NCBI RefSeq assembly: GCF_012927745.1
Contig: NZ_JABBKX010000006.1
Coordinates: 62,001-126,000 of the forward strand
Source: Neoroseomonas marina
GTDB taxonomy: Bacteria > Pseudomonadota > Alphaproteobacteria > Acetobacterales > Acetobacteraceae
Direction: 5' to 3'
Length of the DNA: 64,000 bases
The position numbers were made by a program, and so were the translations under genes. Under the pieces are notes generated by a model, which had not been told where the DNA came from, did not search any database, and was given only the letters and a program-made list of their open reading frames with translations. Positions 26,203 to 32,342 of the stretch are shown here, in pieces; position 1 is the stretch's first letter; every line of letters begins with the position of its first letter.

Positions 26203-27204
26203 ATGGCACGGCACACCTTCTCCTGCATCGATGGACATACCTGCGGCAATCCGGTGCGGCTCGTCGCCGGCGGCGGGCCGCTGCTGCAGGGCGCGACCAT
26301 GATCGAGAAACGCGCGCATTTCCTCGCCGAGTTCGACTGGATCCGTACCGGGCTGATGTTCGAACCGCGGGGGCACGACATGATGTCGGGCTCGATCCTC
26401 TATCCCCCGACGCGTCCCGACTGCGATGTCGCGATCCTGTTCATCGAGACCTCCGGCTGCCTGCCGATGTGCGGGCATGGCACGATCGGAACGGTCACCA
26501 TGGCGATCGAGAACGGGCTGGTGACGCCGAAGGAACCGGGGGTCGTGCGGCTCGACACGCCGGCCGGCGTGGTGACGGCCCGATACCGCCAGGAGGGTGC
26601 GCATGTCGAGGAGGTGCGCATCACCAACATCGCCTCCTTCCTGCAGGCCGAGGGCTTGCCGATCGACTGCCCGGGCCTCGGGCCGCTGAAGGTCGATGTC
26701 GCCTATGGCGGCAACTTCTACGCCATTGTCGACGCGCAGGACGGCTTTCGCGACATGGCGGATTTTTCCGCCGGACGCCTGGTGGAACTCAGCCCCAAGC
26801 TGCGACACGCGCTGAACGAGGCCTACGAGTTCGTTCACCCGGAGCAGCCCGAGATCAAGGGGCTCAGTCACATTCTCTGGACCGGCGCGCCGACGCGGCC
26901 CGGGGCCCATGCGCGCAACGCCGTGTTCTACGGCGACAAGGCGATCGATCGCTCGCCCTGCGGCACCGGGACCTCGGCGCGCATGGCGCAATGGGCTGCC
27001 CAGGGGCGGCTGAAGCCGGGCGACGCCTTCGTGCACGAGAGCATCATCGGGTCGCTCTTCCAGGGCCGCGTCGAGGCGGCGACCACCGTAGGCAACAAGC
27101 CGGCGATCATCCCCTCCATCGCCGGATGGGCGCGCATGACGGGATACAACACCATCTTCATCGACGACCGCGATCCCTATGCGCATGGCTTCCAGGTGGT
27201 CTGA
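26203..27204 (+). CDS. 4-hydroxyproline epimerase (proline racemase family)
   Basis: 333-residue cofactor-independent epimerase. Both catalytic cysteines are visible: Cys90 in MCGHGTIG and Cys253 in SPCGTGTSA. Having Cys rather than Thr at the second site argues for a racemase/epimerase instead of trans-3-hydroxyproline dehydratase. It would convert trans-4-hydroxy-L-proline to cis-4-hydroxy-D-proline, the substrate of the flavoprotein encoded just upstream. Downstream pathway genes (deaminase, semialdehyde dehydrogenase) are not in the window. Confidence 0.93.
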   Translation: MARHTFSCIDGHTCGNPVRLVAGGGPLLQGATMIEKRAHFLAEFDWIRTGLMFEPRGHDMMSGSILYPPTRPDCDVAILFIETSGCLPMCGHGTIGTVTMAIENGLVTPKEPGVVRLDTPAGVVTARYRQEGAHVEEVRITNIASFLQAEGLPIDCPGLGPLKVDVAYGGNFYAIVDAQDGFRDMADFSAGRLVELSPKLRHALNEAYEFVHPEQPEIKGLSHILWTGAPTRPGAHARNAVFYGDKAIDRSPCGTGTSARMAQWAAQGRLKPGDAFVHESIIGSLFQGRVEAATTVGNKPAIIPSIAGWARMTGYNTIFIDDRDPYAHGFQVV

Positions 27205-27225
27205 GCGCACTCGCGGGGCGGCTGG

Positions 27226-27250
27226 CGAACCTTCGTGCGCCTGCGAGGTT
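27226..27250 (+). promoter_or_regulatory. EcfG-type promoter candidate (site A)
   Basis: CGAAC at 27226-27230 and GGTT at 27247-27250, separated by exactly 16 bases, with the start codon of the small SFPASDPP protein 32 bases further. It resembles the known alphaproteobacterial EcfG promoter (GGAAC, 16-17 bases, CGTT). The same arrangement occurs in front of three other genes in the island. Confidence 0.65.
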
Positions 27251-27281
27251 TCCCCTGCATCAAGCAAAGGGGAGCAGCTGC

Positions 27282-27485
27282 ATGGCGAACCCATCGAAGA
27301 CCCGCAAGATCCTGACGAAGCTCGACGATCAGCTCGATGACAGCTTTCCGGCGAGCGATCCGCCGAGCCTGACGGATCCGAGCCGCACCATCCTTCCCAA
27401 GGAGGCGGCGGCGGCGGATGCGGAGGATCCGAGCACGAAGGCCGGTCAGAAGGGCAGCGGCAAGACGCCGCTGCCAAAGCGCTAA
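27282..27485 (+). CDS. Small hydrophilic protein with SFPASDPPS motif
   Basis: 67-residue, highly charged, probably unstructured protein. The central motif LDDQLDDSFPASDPPS (residues 14-29) recurs in short proteobacterial proteins of unknown function; the rest is Lys/Ala/Asp-rich and ends KTPLPKR. AAAGGGGAG about nine bases upstream of the ATG serves as ribosome binding site. The gene follows an EcfG-type promoter candidate, so it is probably a stress-induced protein. No enzymatic motif is present. Confidence 0.75.
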   Translation: MANPSKTRKILTKLDDQLDDSFPASDPPSLTDPSRTILPKEAAAADAEDPSTKAGQKGSGKTPLPKR

Positions 27486-27574
27486 CTTGTGTTCGGCGCC
27501 GCCATTGGCTCGCTAAAGTGTTAACCCCAAATCGTGGTGCCGTCCGTAACTTTGAGGTTGCACCTCACTCAACC

Positions 27575-27581
27575 GGGAGGG
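27575..27581 (+). promoter_or_regulatory. Strong ribosome binding site before a 26-codon ORF
   Basis: GGGAGGG seven bases before the ATG at 27589. Its presence in an otherwise non-coding leader is the main argument that the short ORF at 27589-27669 is translated. Confidence 0.6.
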
Positions 27582-27588
27582 ATCACCG

Positions 27589-27669
27589 ATGTATTCCCTC
27601 TCTCTGTCCAGCGAGGCCGGGATGCCAACCGACAGCGCGGTGGCCGTGATGCGCACGCCCGAACGCTGA
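27589..27669 (+). CDS. Candidate small ORF (26 residues) preceding the kinase gene
   Basis: ATG at 27589 to TGA at 27667-27669 encodes MYSLSLSSEAG followed by MPTDSAVAVMRTPER. It is preceded at ideal distance by GGGAGGG and its stop lies six bases before the ATG of the histidine kinase gene, so it could act as a leader peptide coupling translation or as a small protein. No homologue is recognised. Evidence is limited to the ribosome binding site and spacing. Confidence 0.45.
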   Translation: MYSLSLSSEAGMPTDSAVAVMRTPER

Positions 27670-27675
27670 GGGGAA

Positions 27676-28422
27676 ATGGAAGCGCCGCTCTTCGCCTTCA
27701 GCTGGACGACGACGGCGCTCGCCCTCGTCCTGCTGGCCTTCGTGTCCTGGCGTTGCAGGAGCTGGATCCGCCATCGGCGGTCCCGGAAGGGCGTCGACGA
27801 CACGACGCGGACCGCGCTGTCGCTTGACGGCGGGCATCGTGTCGCCAGCACGCTGCAGATGGTGCTCTCCCTGCTGCGGGTTCATGAACGCCGGGTGCGG
27901 ACCCATGAGGAGGAGCCGAAGGAGGCTGCCGCCGCGCTGCGCGCCGCCGAGGAACGCATCGCCACCGTCGCGATCATTCATCGCGAGCTGCACCGCATCG
28001 CCGCCAACGGAACGGCGGATATGGGCCGGCTGTTATGGATGGTGGCCGACAGCCTCGCCGGCAGTGCCGGCACCGAGAAGCAGGTCACCGCGCATGTCGA
28101 GTGCGGGTCCGTGTCGCTTCCGGCTCAGGACGCCATCCCGACCGCGCTCATCGTGGGGGAGTGGGTCACCCACCGTCTCGCCCGGCGCGGCAAGCCAACC
28201 GAGATCCGGATCGACCTGCAATCCGAGGACGGGTTCGTCGCCGTCCAATACGCTGATGACGGCCCGGACTGGGACAGCGACGGCGATGACGAGATGCTGC
28301 ACTCGGCCATCATCGAGGCTCTTGTCCGTCAGGCCTCCGGAACACTCATTCGAGCGCCTGGGCAAGGCGTTCGTCTTCGTCTGACATTTCCCGCCTCGTC
28401 GGCCGCTGTTCCTCAGCCGTGA
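27676..28422 (+). CDS. Membrane-anchored HWE/HisKA_2-like histidine kinase with degenerate ATP site
   Basis: 248-residue protein with one N-terminal transmembrane segment (TTTALALVLLAFVSW, residues 11-25). Residues 48-72 match the HisKA_2/HWE dimerisation region: His54 in GGHRVASTLQMVLSLLR is the likely phosphoacceptor. The ATPase N-box, normally VNELVTNALKHA, reads VGEWVTHRLARR (160-171), so both conserved Asn are lost (Gly161, His166). The late GTLIRAPGQGVRLRLTFP segment is typical. No sensory domain other than the membrane segment is present. Its 3' end overlaps the convergent ecfG gene by 77 bases. Context suggests a PhyR-directed kinase. Confidence 0.75.
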   Translation: MEAPLFAFSWTTTALALVLLAFVSWRCRSWIRHRRSRKGVDDTTRTALSLDGGHRVASTLQMVLSLLRVHERRVRTHEEEPKEAAAALRAAEERIATVAIIHRELHRIAANGTADMGRLLWMVADSLAGSAGTEKQVTAHVECGSVSLPAQDAIPTALIVGEWVTHRLARRGKPTEIRIDLQSEDGFVAVQYADDGPDWDSDGDDEMLHSAIIEALVRQASGTLIRAPGQGVRLRLTFPASSAAVPQP

Positions 28423-28903
28423 GGGGCTGCGCCCCCTCGTCCAGCAGTCGTCGCAGTTCGCGCCTGGCGCGGAAGGCACGACTCTTCACCGTGCCGACCG
28501 GGCAGCCCATGACCCGGGCCGCATCGTCGTGGCTGAGGCCCGAGGCGACCGTCAGGGCCAGGACCTCGCGCAGCTTCGGCTCCAGCCGATGCAGCGCGCG
28601 CCGGATATCCCGTCCTTCCGCCAGGCGTTCCTGGAGCGCCGGCGTCGCGACCAGGTGCTGCGCGACATCGTCGACATTGTCGTGGGCGTGTTTCGACAGG
28701 AACGCGTTGTAGAAGCGGTTGCGCAGGATGGTGAACGCCCAGGCCCTGAGATTCGTGCCGGGTTCGAAGCGATGCTGGGCCTGCCACATCCGCAACACCG
28801 CGTCCTGAACCAGATCATCCGCATCGGCATGCCGCCGCACGAGAACCCGCGCGAAGGCCCGCAGGTCTGGCAGCAGCGCCAGCATGTCGCGTTCAAAATC
28901 CAT
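28346..28903 (-). CDS. ecfG: ECF sigma factor of the general stress response (EcfG-like)
   Basis: 185-residue group ECF15-type sigma factor. Region 2 is FARVLVRRHADADDLVQDAVLRMWQ, containing the DDLVQ core-binding signature. Region 4 is REVLALTVASGLSHDDAARVMGCPVGTVKSRAFRARREL, a helix-turn-helix for the -35 element. A Pro/Glu-rich C-terminal tail follows. It lies 48 bases downstream of nepR in the same direction, the standard nepR-ecfG operon, and its coding end overlaps the convergent kinase gene by 77 bases. Confidence 0.9.
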   Translation of the reverse strand: MDFERDMLALLPDLRAFARVLVRRHADADDLVQDAVLRMWQAQHRFEPGTNLRAWAFTILRNRFYNAFLSKHAHDNVDDVAQHLVATPALQERLAEGRDIRRALHRLEPKLREVLALTVASGLSHDDAARVMGCPVGTVKSRAFRARRELRRLLDEGAQPLTAEEQRPTRREMSDEDERLAQALE

Positions 28904-28951
28904 GCAGCCCCTACCTCGTCAGGGACAGCAACCACTAGCATTGCGCGAGGT

Positions 28952-29125
28952 TCATTCGCCTTTGGCGGCGAGGCGCTTCACGAGATCGACGAGATGTGAT
29001 GGCAGCGGCTCCGCCGCCGCATTGGTGTAGATCCGGCGGATGGCTGCCTCGAGTTCTCCCGATGGCCGCTCGTCCTCCCTCGGCGGGGGGGCGGTAGGGG
29101 CCGGGAGTTTCTGGTCAGCAATCAT
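28952..29125 (-). CDS. nepR: Anti-sigma factor NepR
   Basis: 57-residue NepR-like anti-sigma factor that sequesters EcfG until phosphorylated PhyR takes it over. The two-helix core is GELEAAIRRIYTNAAAEPLPSHLVDLVKRL, with the diagnostic LR.IY and P..L..LL pattern, preceded by a Pro-rich N-terminus. The ATG at 29125 is preferred to the much longer open frame to 29260, because an EcfG-type promoter ends 37 bases before it and known NepR proteins are about 55-70 residues. Confidence 0.87.
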   Translation of the reverse strand: MIADQKLPAPTAPPPREDERPSGELEAAIRRIYTNAAAEPLPSHLVDLVKRLAAKGE

Positions 29126-29161
29126 CGTCCGCTCATGGAGTTTTCGCGCATCGCCGTATGC

Positions 29162-29186
29162 AACCACAAGCGCCGCCGGAAGTTCC
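29162..29186 (-). promoter_or_regulatory. EcfG-type promoter candidate for nepR-ecfG (site B)
   Basis: Reading the minus strand: GGAAC at 29186-29182, 16 bases, GGTT at 29165-29162, then 37 bases to the nepR start. The -35 matches the published EcfG consensus exactly; the -10 differs in its first base (G for C). It implies autoregulation of the sigma factor, as known in other alphaproteobacteria. Confidence 0.72.
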
Positions 29187-29258
29187 ACCACGACTGAGTG
29201 CCGATCGAACCGGCAACCGACTGTGACATCCTGGTCGCAGTGCAGGCGTGGGGCAGGC

Positions 29259-29984
29259 ATGAAGGAAGAGCATGATCATCTCTGGAACCGGTTGAGAGCC
29301 TATCTGCGGATCCTGGCCGGAAGCCAGGATCGGGCGGACAGGATCCTGATGGCGTTCCTGCGGCATCTGCTCGGACACCAACGACCGCCGGAGGATTTCA
29401 TCGAGGCCCTGTCGGCTCTGCACGCGTGGCTGCCGGACCAGTTCTGGCTGCCCGTGAAGAACGACGACGCGCCGGAGCTGCAGCGGGTCATCGGCTGGTA
29501 CCTGTCGGGGTTCACCTTCCGGGAACGTGCGCTCATCGTCCTGTCGAGCATGCCCGATGTCGGGCTTCCCGCGGCCCGCCGCATCCTTGGGCTGCAGGAC
29601 GAGGAAGCGGCCGCCATCCTGCACGACGTTGGCCGCCGTGGCGGGGATACCTCCGTCATCGTCCTGTCGGCGCAGGCCTTCGTCGCGCTGGATGTCGCGA
29701 TGATCGTGCAGGATCTCGGCATCCGGCGCGTGCGCGTGACGCCCCATCTGACGGGGCTGTGCGCGATGGCGGCCCGCGAGCGGCCGCTCGCCGTGATCGC
29801 CGATACGGAAGGCGGCATCGCGCCGGAGACCGTGGCGTCCGTCCTGCACCGGTCGAACGGACGCGATATCCCGTCGGTGATCCTGGACGCCCGCGGACGG
29901 TCGGTGCGCGGCGGCGTATCGCTGCGCAAGCCGTTCACTGCACGCGCGCTGCGCCAGGCGTTTCTCACCGCGATCGGCGCCTGA
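29259..29984 (+). CDS. phyR: PhyR-type anti-anti-sigma response regulator with altered receiver
   Basis: 241-residue protein with an N-terminal sigma-like domain (residues 1-128: helical region, then FTFRERALIVLSSMPDVGLPAARRILGL) and a C-terminal receiver domain (131-241). Phosphorylated PhyR binds NepR and frees EcfG. Asp182 (VIADTEGG) and Lys224 (LRKPF) match the phosphoacceptor and the conserved lysine, but the acidic metal-binding triad that is normally E-D-E reads Ser137-Ala138-Gln139, and the conserved Thr/Ser position is Asp210. Divergent from nepR across 133 bases. The gene identity is clear from domain order and neighbours. Confidence 0.85.
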   Translation: MKEEHDHLWNRLRAYLRILAGSQDRADRILMAFLRHLLGHQRPPEDFIEALSALHAWLPDQFWLPVKNDDAPELQRVIGWYLSGFTFRERALIVLSSMPDVGLPAARRILGLQDEEAAAILHDVGRRGGDTSVIVLSAQAFVALDVAMIVQDLGIRRVRVTPHLTGLCAMAARERPLAVIADTEGGIAPETVASVLHRSNGRDIPSVILDARGRSVRGGVSLRKPFTARALRQAFLTAIGA

Positions 29985-30020
29985 TCCGCGCGATGCGCGT
30001 CCTTCGCAGCGTTGCGCAGG

Positions 30021-30045
30021 TGAACCCACGGGCTCACCGCCGGTT
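30021..30045 (+). promoter_or_regulatory. EcfG-type promoter candidate (site C)
   Basis: TGAAC at 30021-30025 and GGTT at 30042-30045, 16 bases apart, with the PRC-barrel gene start 30 bases downstream. Same geometry as the three other sites in the island; only the first base of the -35 departs from GGAAC. Confidence 0.6.
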
Positions 30046-30074
30046 ACTTCGGTCTCTCAATGACGGAGGTATCC

Positions 30075-30458
30075 ATGTCAGACCCGACCATCGCCGGCCA
30101 GGCGACCGCCCTCGAGGAGACGCAGCAGCTGATCTCCTCCGACAAGGTCGAAGGCACCAGCGTCTATGGCCGTGATCGGCAGAAGATCGGTTCGGTCTAC
30201 ACGCTGATGATCGACAAGGTGTCGGGCCAGGTCTCCTACGCCGTGGTCAGCTTCGGCGGCTTCTTCGGCATCGGCAGCGACTACTACCCGTTGCCGTGGA
30301 GCAGCCTCGAATACGACACCGAGCTCGGCGGCTACTTCGTCTCCATCACCCGCGAACAGCTCGAAGGGGCGCCGCGGTACCGCGCTGATGAAAGCCCCTG
30401 GAGCCAGCCCGGCTATGGCCGCGGCGTCTACGAGTATTACGGCATGCCCATCGTGTGA
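30075..30458 (+). CDS. PRC-barrel domain protein (cytoplasmic)
   Basis: 127-residue protein with a single PRC-barrel: SSDKVEGTSVYGRDRQKIGSV opens the domain, DKVSGQVSYAVVSFGGFFGIG and PLPWSSLEYD continue it. The ATG at 30075 is preferred to that at 30060, because ACGGAGG lies six bases before it. A Tyr/Gly-rich tail follows. PRC-barrel proteins of this kind are common in stress regulons of Rhizobiales and Acetobacteraceae; molecular role unknown. Preceded by an EcfG-type promoter candidate. Confidence 0.87.
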   Translation: MSDPTIAGQATALEETQQLISSDKVEGTSVYGRDRQKIGSVYTLMIDKVSGQVSYAVVSFGGFFGIGSDYYPLPWSSLEYDTELGGYFVSITREQLEGAPRYRADESPWSQPGYGRGVYEYYGMPIV

Positions 30459-30501
30459 TGCGGCCGCATCCCACATCGCATCCATGTCCCGAGGAGCTCC
30501 C

Positions 30502-30960
30502 ATGAAGACCCTCACGACCATGCTCGCCGTCAGCGGCATCCTGGCCGGACCCGGTCTGGCCCAGGCGCAGCCGACGCCGGCCACGCCGCCGCCACAGCGC
30601 CCGGCGCCGATGCCGCCGGCGACCGTGCCGGCTCCGCAGGCCGGTACCCCCCAGGCCAGCGTGCCGGCTCCCGCGGCGGAGGCGCGCCGTGCGAGCCGCA
30701 TCATCGGGGCCAATGTCGTCAACGAGCAGAACCGCACCATCGGCTCGGTCGACGATCTGATGCTGTCGCCGACGGGCGGCCCGGTCACCGCGGTGCTGTC
30801 CGTCGGCGGCTTCCTCGGCATCGGTGAGCAGTATGTGACGGTGCCGATCAGCGAGTTGCGCTGGAGTACGGAGCATGGGCGCTGGATGCTGCCCGGCGCG
30901 ACGGCGGAGAGCCTGAAGGCACGTCCCGCCTTCACCTATCCGGATACCGATCGTCGCTGA
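30502..30960 (+). CDS. Exported PRC-barrel domain protein
   Basis: 152-residue protein with a cleavable signal peptide (MKTLTTMLAVSGILAGPGLAQA), a Pro/Ala-rich linker (residues 23-60) and a C-terminal PRC-barrel: RIIGANVVNEQNRTIGSVDDL, then AVLSVGGFLGIGEQYVTVP. It lies 43 bases after the cytoplasmic PRC-barrel gene, probably in the same transcript, so this locus supplies a cytoplasmic and a periplasmic version of one domain. A GAGGAG ribosome binding site precedes the ATG. Function unknown. Confidence 0.87.
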   Translation: MKTLTTMLAVSGILAGPGLAQAQPTPATPPPQRPAPMPPATVPAPQAGTPQASVPAPAAEARRASRIIGANVVNEQNRTIGSVDDLMLSPTGGPVTAVLSVGGFLGIGEQYVTVPISELRWSTEHGRWMLPGATAESLKARPAFTYPDTDRR

Positions 30961-31065
30961 TGGCCTCGGGTCGCGGCGCGACCAGACGCGCGCCCTCGCC
31001 AGGAGGGTGCGCGTCCGTGTGCGGGCAACGGCGACGCCCGGTGCGGCCTGGCGGGACATTGCTCG

Positions 31066-31090
31066 CGAACCCATGCCGCGTTCCTCGGTT
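31066..31090 (+). promoter_or_regulatory. EcfG-type promoter candidate (site D)
   Basis: CGAAC at 31066-31070 and GGTT at 31087-31090, 16 bases apart, 59 bases before the CBS-domain gene. The upstream intergenic gap (30961-31148) holds no other recognisable element apart from this one. Confidence 0.62.
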
Positions 31091-31148
31091 CCCCCCTCGA
31101 CAGCGAGCGGCACCAAGAGCCGCTGCGTAGCCGAGAAGGAGACGACGC

Positions 31149-31583
31149 ATGAAGGTGAGCGACGCGATGACCCGCCAGGTCCAGGTCGTCAACCCGGCTG
31201 CCACCGTCGCGGCGGCGGCCCGGGTGATGGCGGAGATGGATGCCGGCGCGCTGCCGGTCGGAGAGAACGATCGCCTCCTCGGCATGATCACCGATCGCGA
31301 CATCGCCATCCGCGGCGTCGCCATGGGGCGCGGCCCGCAGACCCCTGTGCGGGAGGTGATGACCGGCGAGGTGAAGTACTGCTTCTCCGACCAGGAGCTC
31401 GACGAGGTCCTGCGCAACATGGCGGAGATCCAGGTCCGCCGCCTGCCCGTGGTCGACCGCGGCAAGCGGCTCGTCGGCATCCTGTCGCTCGGCGATGCGG
31501 CGCTGGCGACGGGTGGGCCGCGGGTCGGCGACGCGCTGGGCGGCATCTGCCGGCCCGGCGGCGCGCGCAGCCAGACGGGGTGA
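31149..31583 (+). CDS. Tandem CBS-domain protein
   Basis: 144-residue protein made of two CBS domains, a Bateman module that binds adenine nucleotides or related ligands. First domain: VSDAMTRQVQVVNPAATVAAAARVM, ending with LLGMITDRDIAIRGVA; second: VREVMTGEVKYCFSDQELDEVL, ending with LVGILSLGDAAL. The C-terminal 20 residues are Gly/Arg-rich. Such stand-alone CBS proteins are frequent in alphaproteobacterial stress regulons, consistent with the upstream EcfG-type element. Start preceded by GAAGGAG. Confidence 0.9.
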   Translation: MKVSDAMTRQVQVVNPAATVAAAARVMAEMDAGALPVGENDRLLGMITDRDIAIRGVAMGRGPQTPVREVMTGEVKYCFSDQELDEVLRNMAEIQVRRLPVVDRGKRLVGILSLGDAALATGGPRVGDALGGICRPGGARSQTG

Positions 31584-31592
31584 GCACCGGCG

Positions 31593-32153
31593 ATGGTCGA
31601 GCCGATGAACAGGCCCCTGGGCGCGGCCAGCGGCGAGGAGCCCGCCGCGCCGCCACCCACCGCGCACCAGGTCTGCGGCGAGTTTCACGACAAGCGGCAG
31701 CTCGACGCAGCCATGTCGCGCCTCGAAGGATCGTACTTCCAGCATGCCGATCTTTCGGTCCGGCCGCTGGTGGGCGGGGAGCCCCTGCGGTCGAACGTCG
31801 CCGCGGAGGAACCGATGCGACGGGACGAGGCGCGCAACCTGCGGCAGCTCGCGATCAGCCTTGCCGCGGTCGTGACCGGTATGGTCGCTGCCGGCGTGGT
31901 GGTGATCTCGGGCGGAGGCATGACGCTTGCCGCCATCGTCGTCGCTGTTGCAGCGCTGCTCACCTTTGCCGGCGCGGCGGCGGTGGGCATCCGCCGCGCG
32001 CCACGCGGTGACACGGCCATTCATCGCGCCGCGCAGGAGGGCGAGGGCGCCGTGCTGCTCGTTCATGCCGCAACCCCCGAGAAGCGCGGCGCGGCGGCCC
32101 GCATCCTCGAGGAAACGGGCGCGGCGCGCGTGTGGCAGGCGGACAGTGCGTGA
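31593..32153 (+). CDS. Two-helix membrane protein, general-stress (YflT-like) domain candidate
   Basis: 186-residue protein. The segment VCGEFHDKRQLDAAMSRL near residues 28-45 resembles the start of general-stress YflT-type domains. Two hydrophobic helices follow at about residues 90-108 (AISLAAVVTGMVAAGVVVI) and 112-130 (TLAAIVVAVAALLTFAGAA). The C-terminus (GAVLLVHAATPEKRGAAARILEETGA) fits a ligand-binding-like half domain. It lies ten bases after the CBS gene and overlaps the next small gene (TGATG). Function unknown. Confidence 0.75.
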   Translation: MVEPMNRPLGAASGEEPAAPPPTAHQVCGEFHDKRQLDAAMSRLEGSYFQHADLSVRPLVGGEPLRSNVAAEEPMRRDEARNLRQLAISLAAVVTGMVAAGVVVISGGGMTLAAIVVAVAALLTFAGAAAVGIRRAPRGDTAIHRAAQEGEGAVLLVHAATPEKRGAAARILEETGAARVWQADSA

Positions 32154-32314
32154 TGGACCGGGCGACGCCGCCACCGCCCGATCCTCCGCCCCGGGGCGTC
32201 GTCGGCGGGACGGGTCGGCCGCGGCGGCCCGTCAGCTTTCGGACGCATTGGTGGTTCGGTGTCTTCGCGACGCTGCTTGCGGTGCTGGGCCTGTTCTGGC
32301 TGCTCAGCCCGTGA
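32153..32314 (+). CDS. Small single-span membrane protein
   Basis: 53-residue protein with a Pro/Arg-rich N-terminus and one C-terminal transmembrane helix (WWFGVFATLLAVLGLFWLL). The start overlaps the stop of the upstream stress gene (TGATG), which supports translational coupling. No homologous family is recognised. It probably belongs to the same transcript as the CBS and YflT-like genes. Confidence 0.62.
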   Translation: MDRATPPPPDPPPRGVVGGTGRPRRPVSFRTHWWFGVFATLLAVLGLFWLLSP

Positions 32315-32342
32315 GGCGCGCCGCCAACGATCCCGCCCGGGC

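Noticed and set aside
29126-29260. Longer NepR start at 29260 (102 residues)
   Set aside because: The extra N-terminal part runs through the EcfG-type promoter candidate and gives a protein much longer than known NepR.
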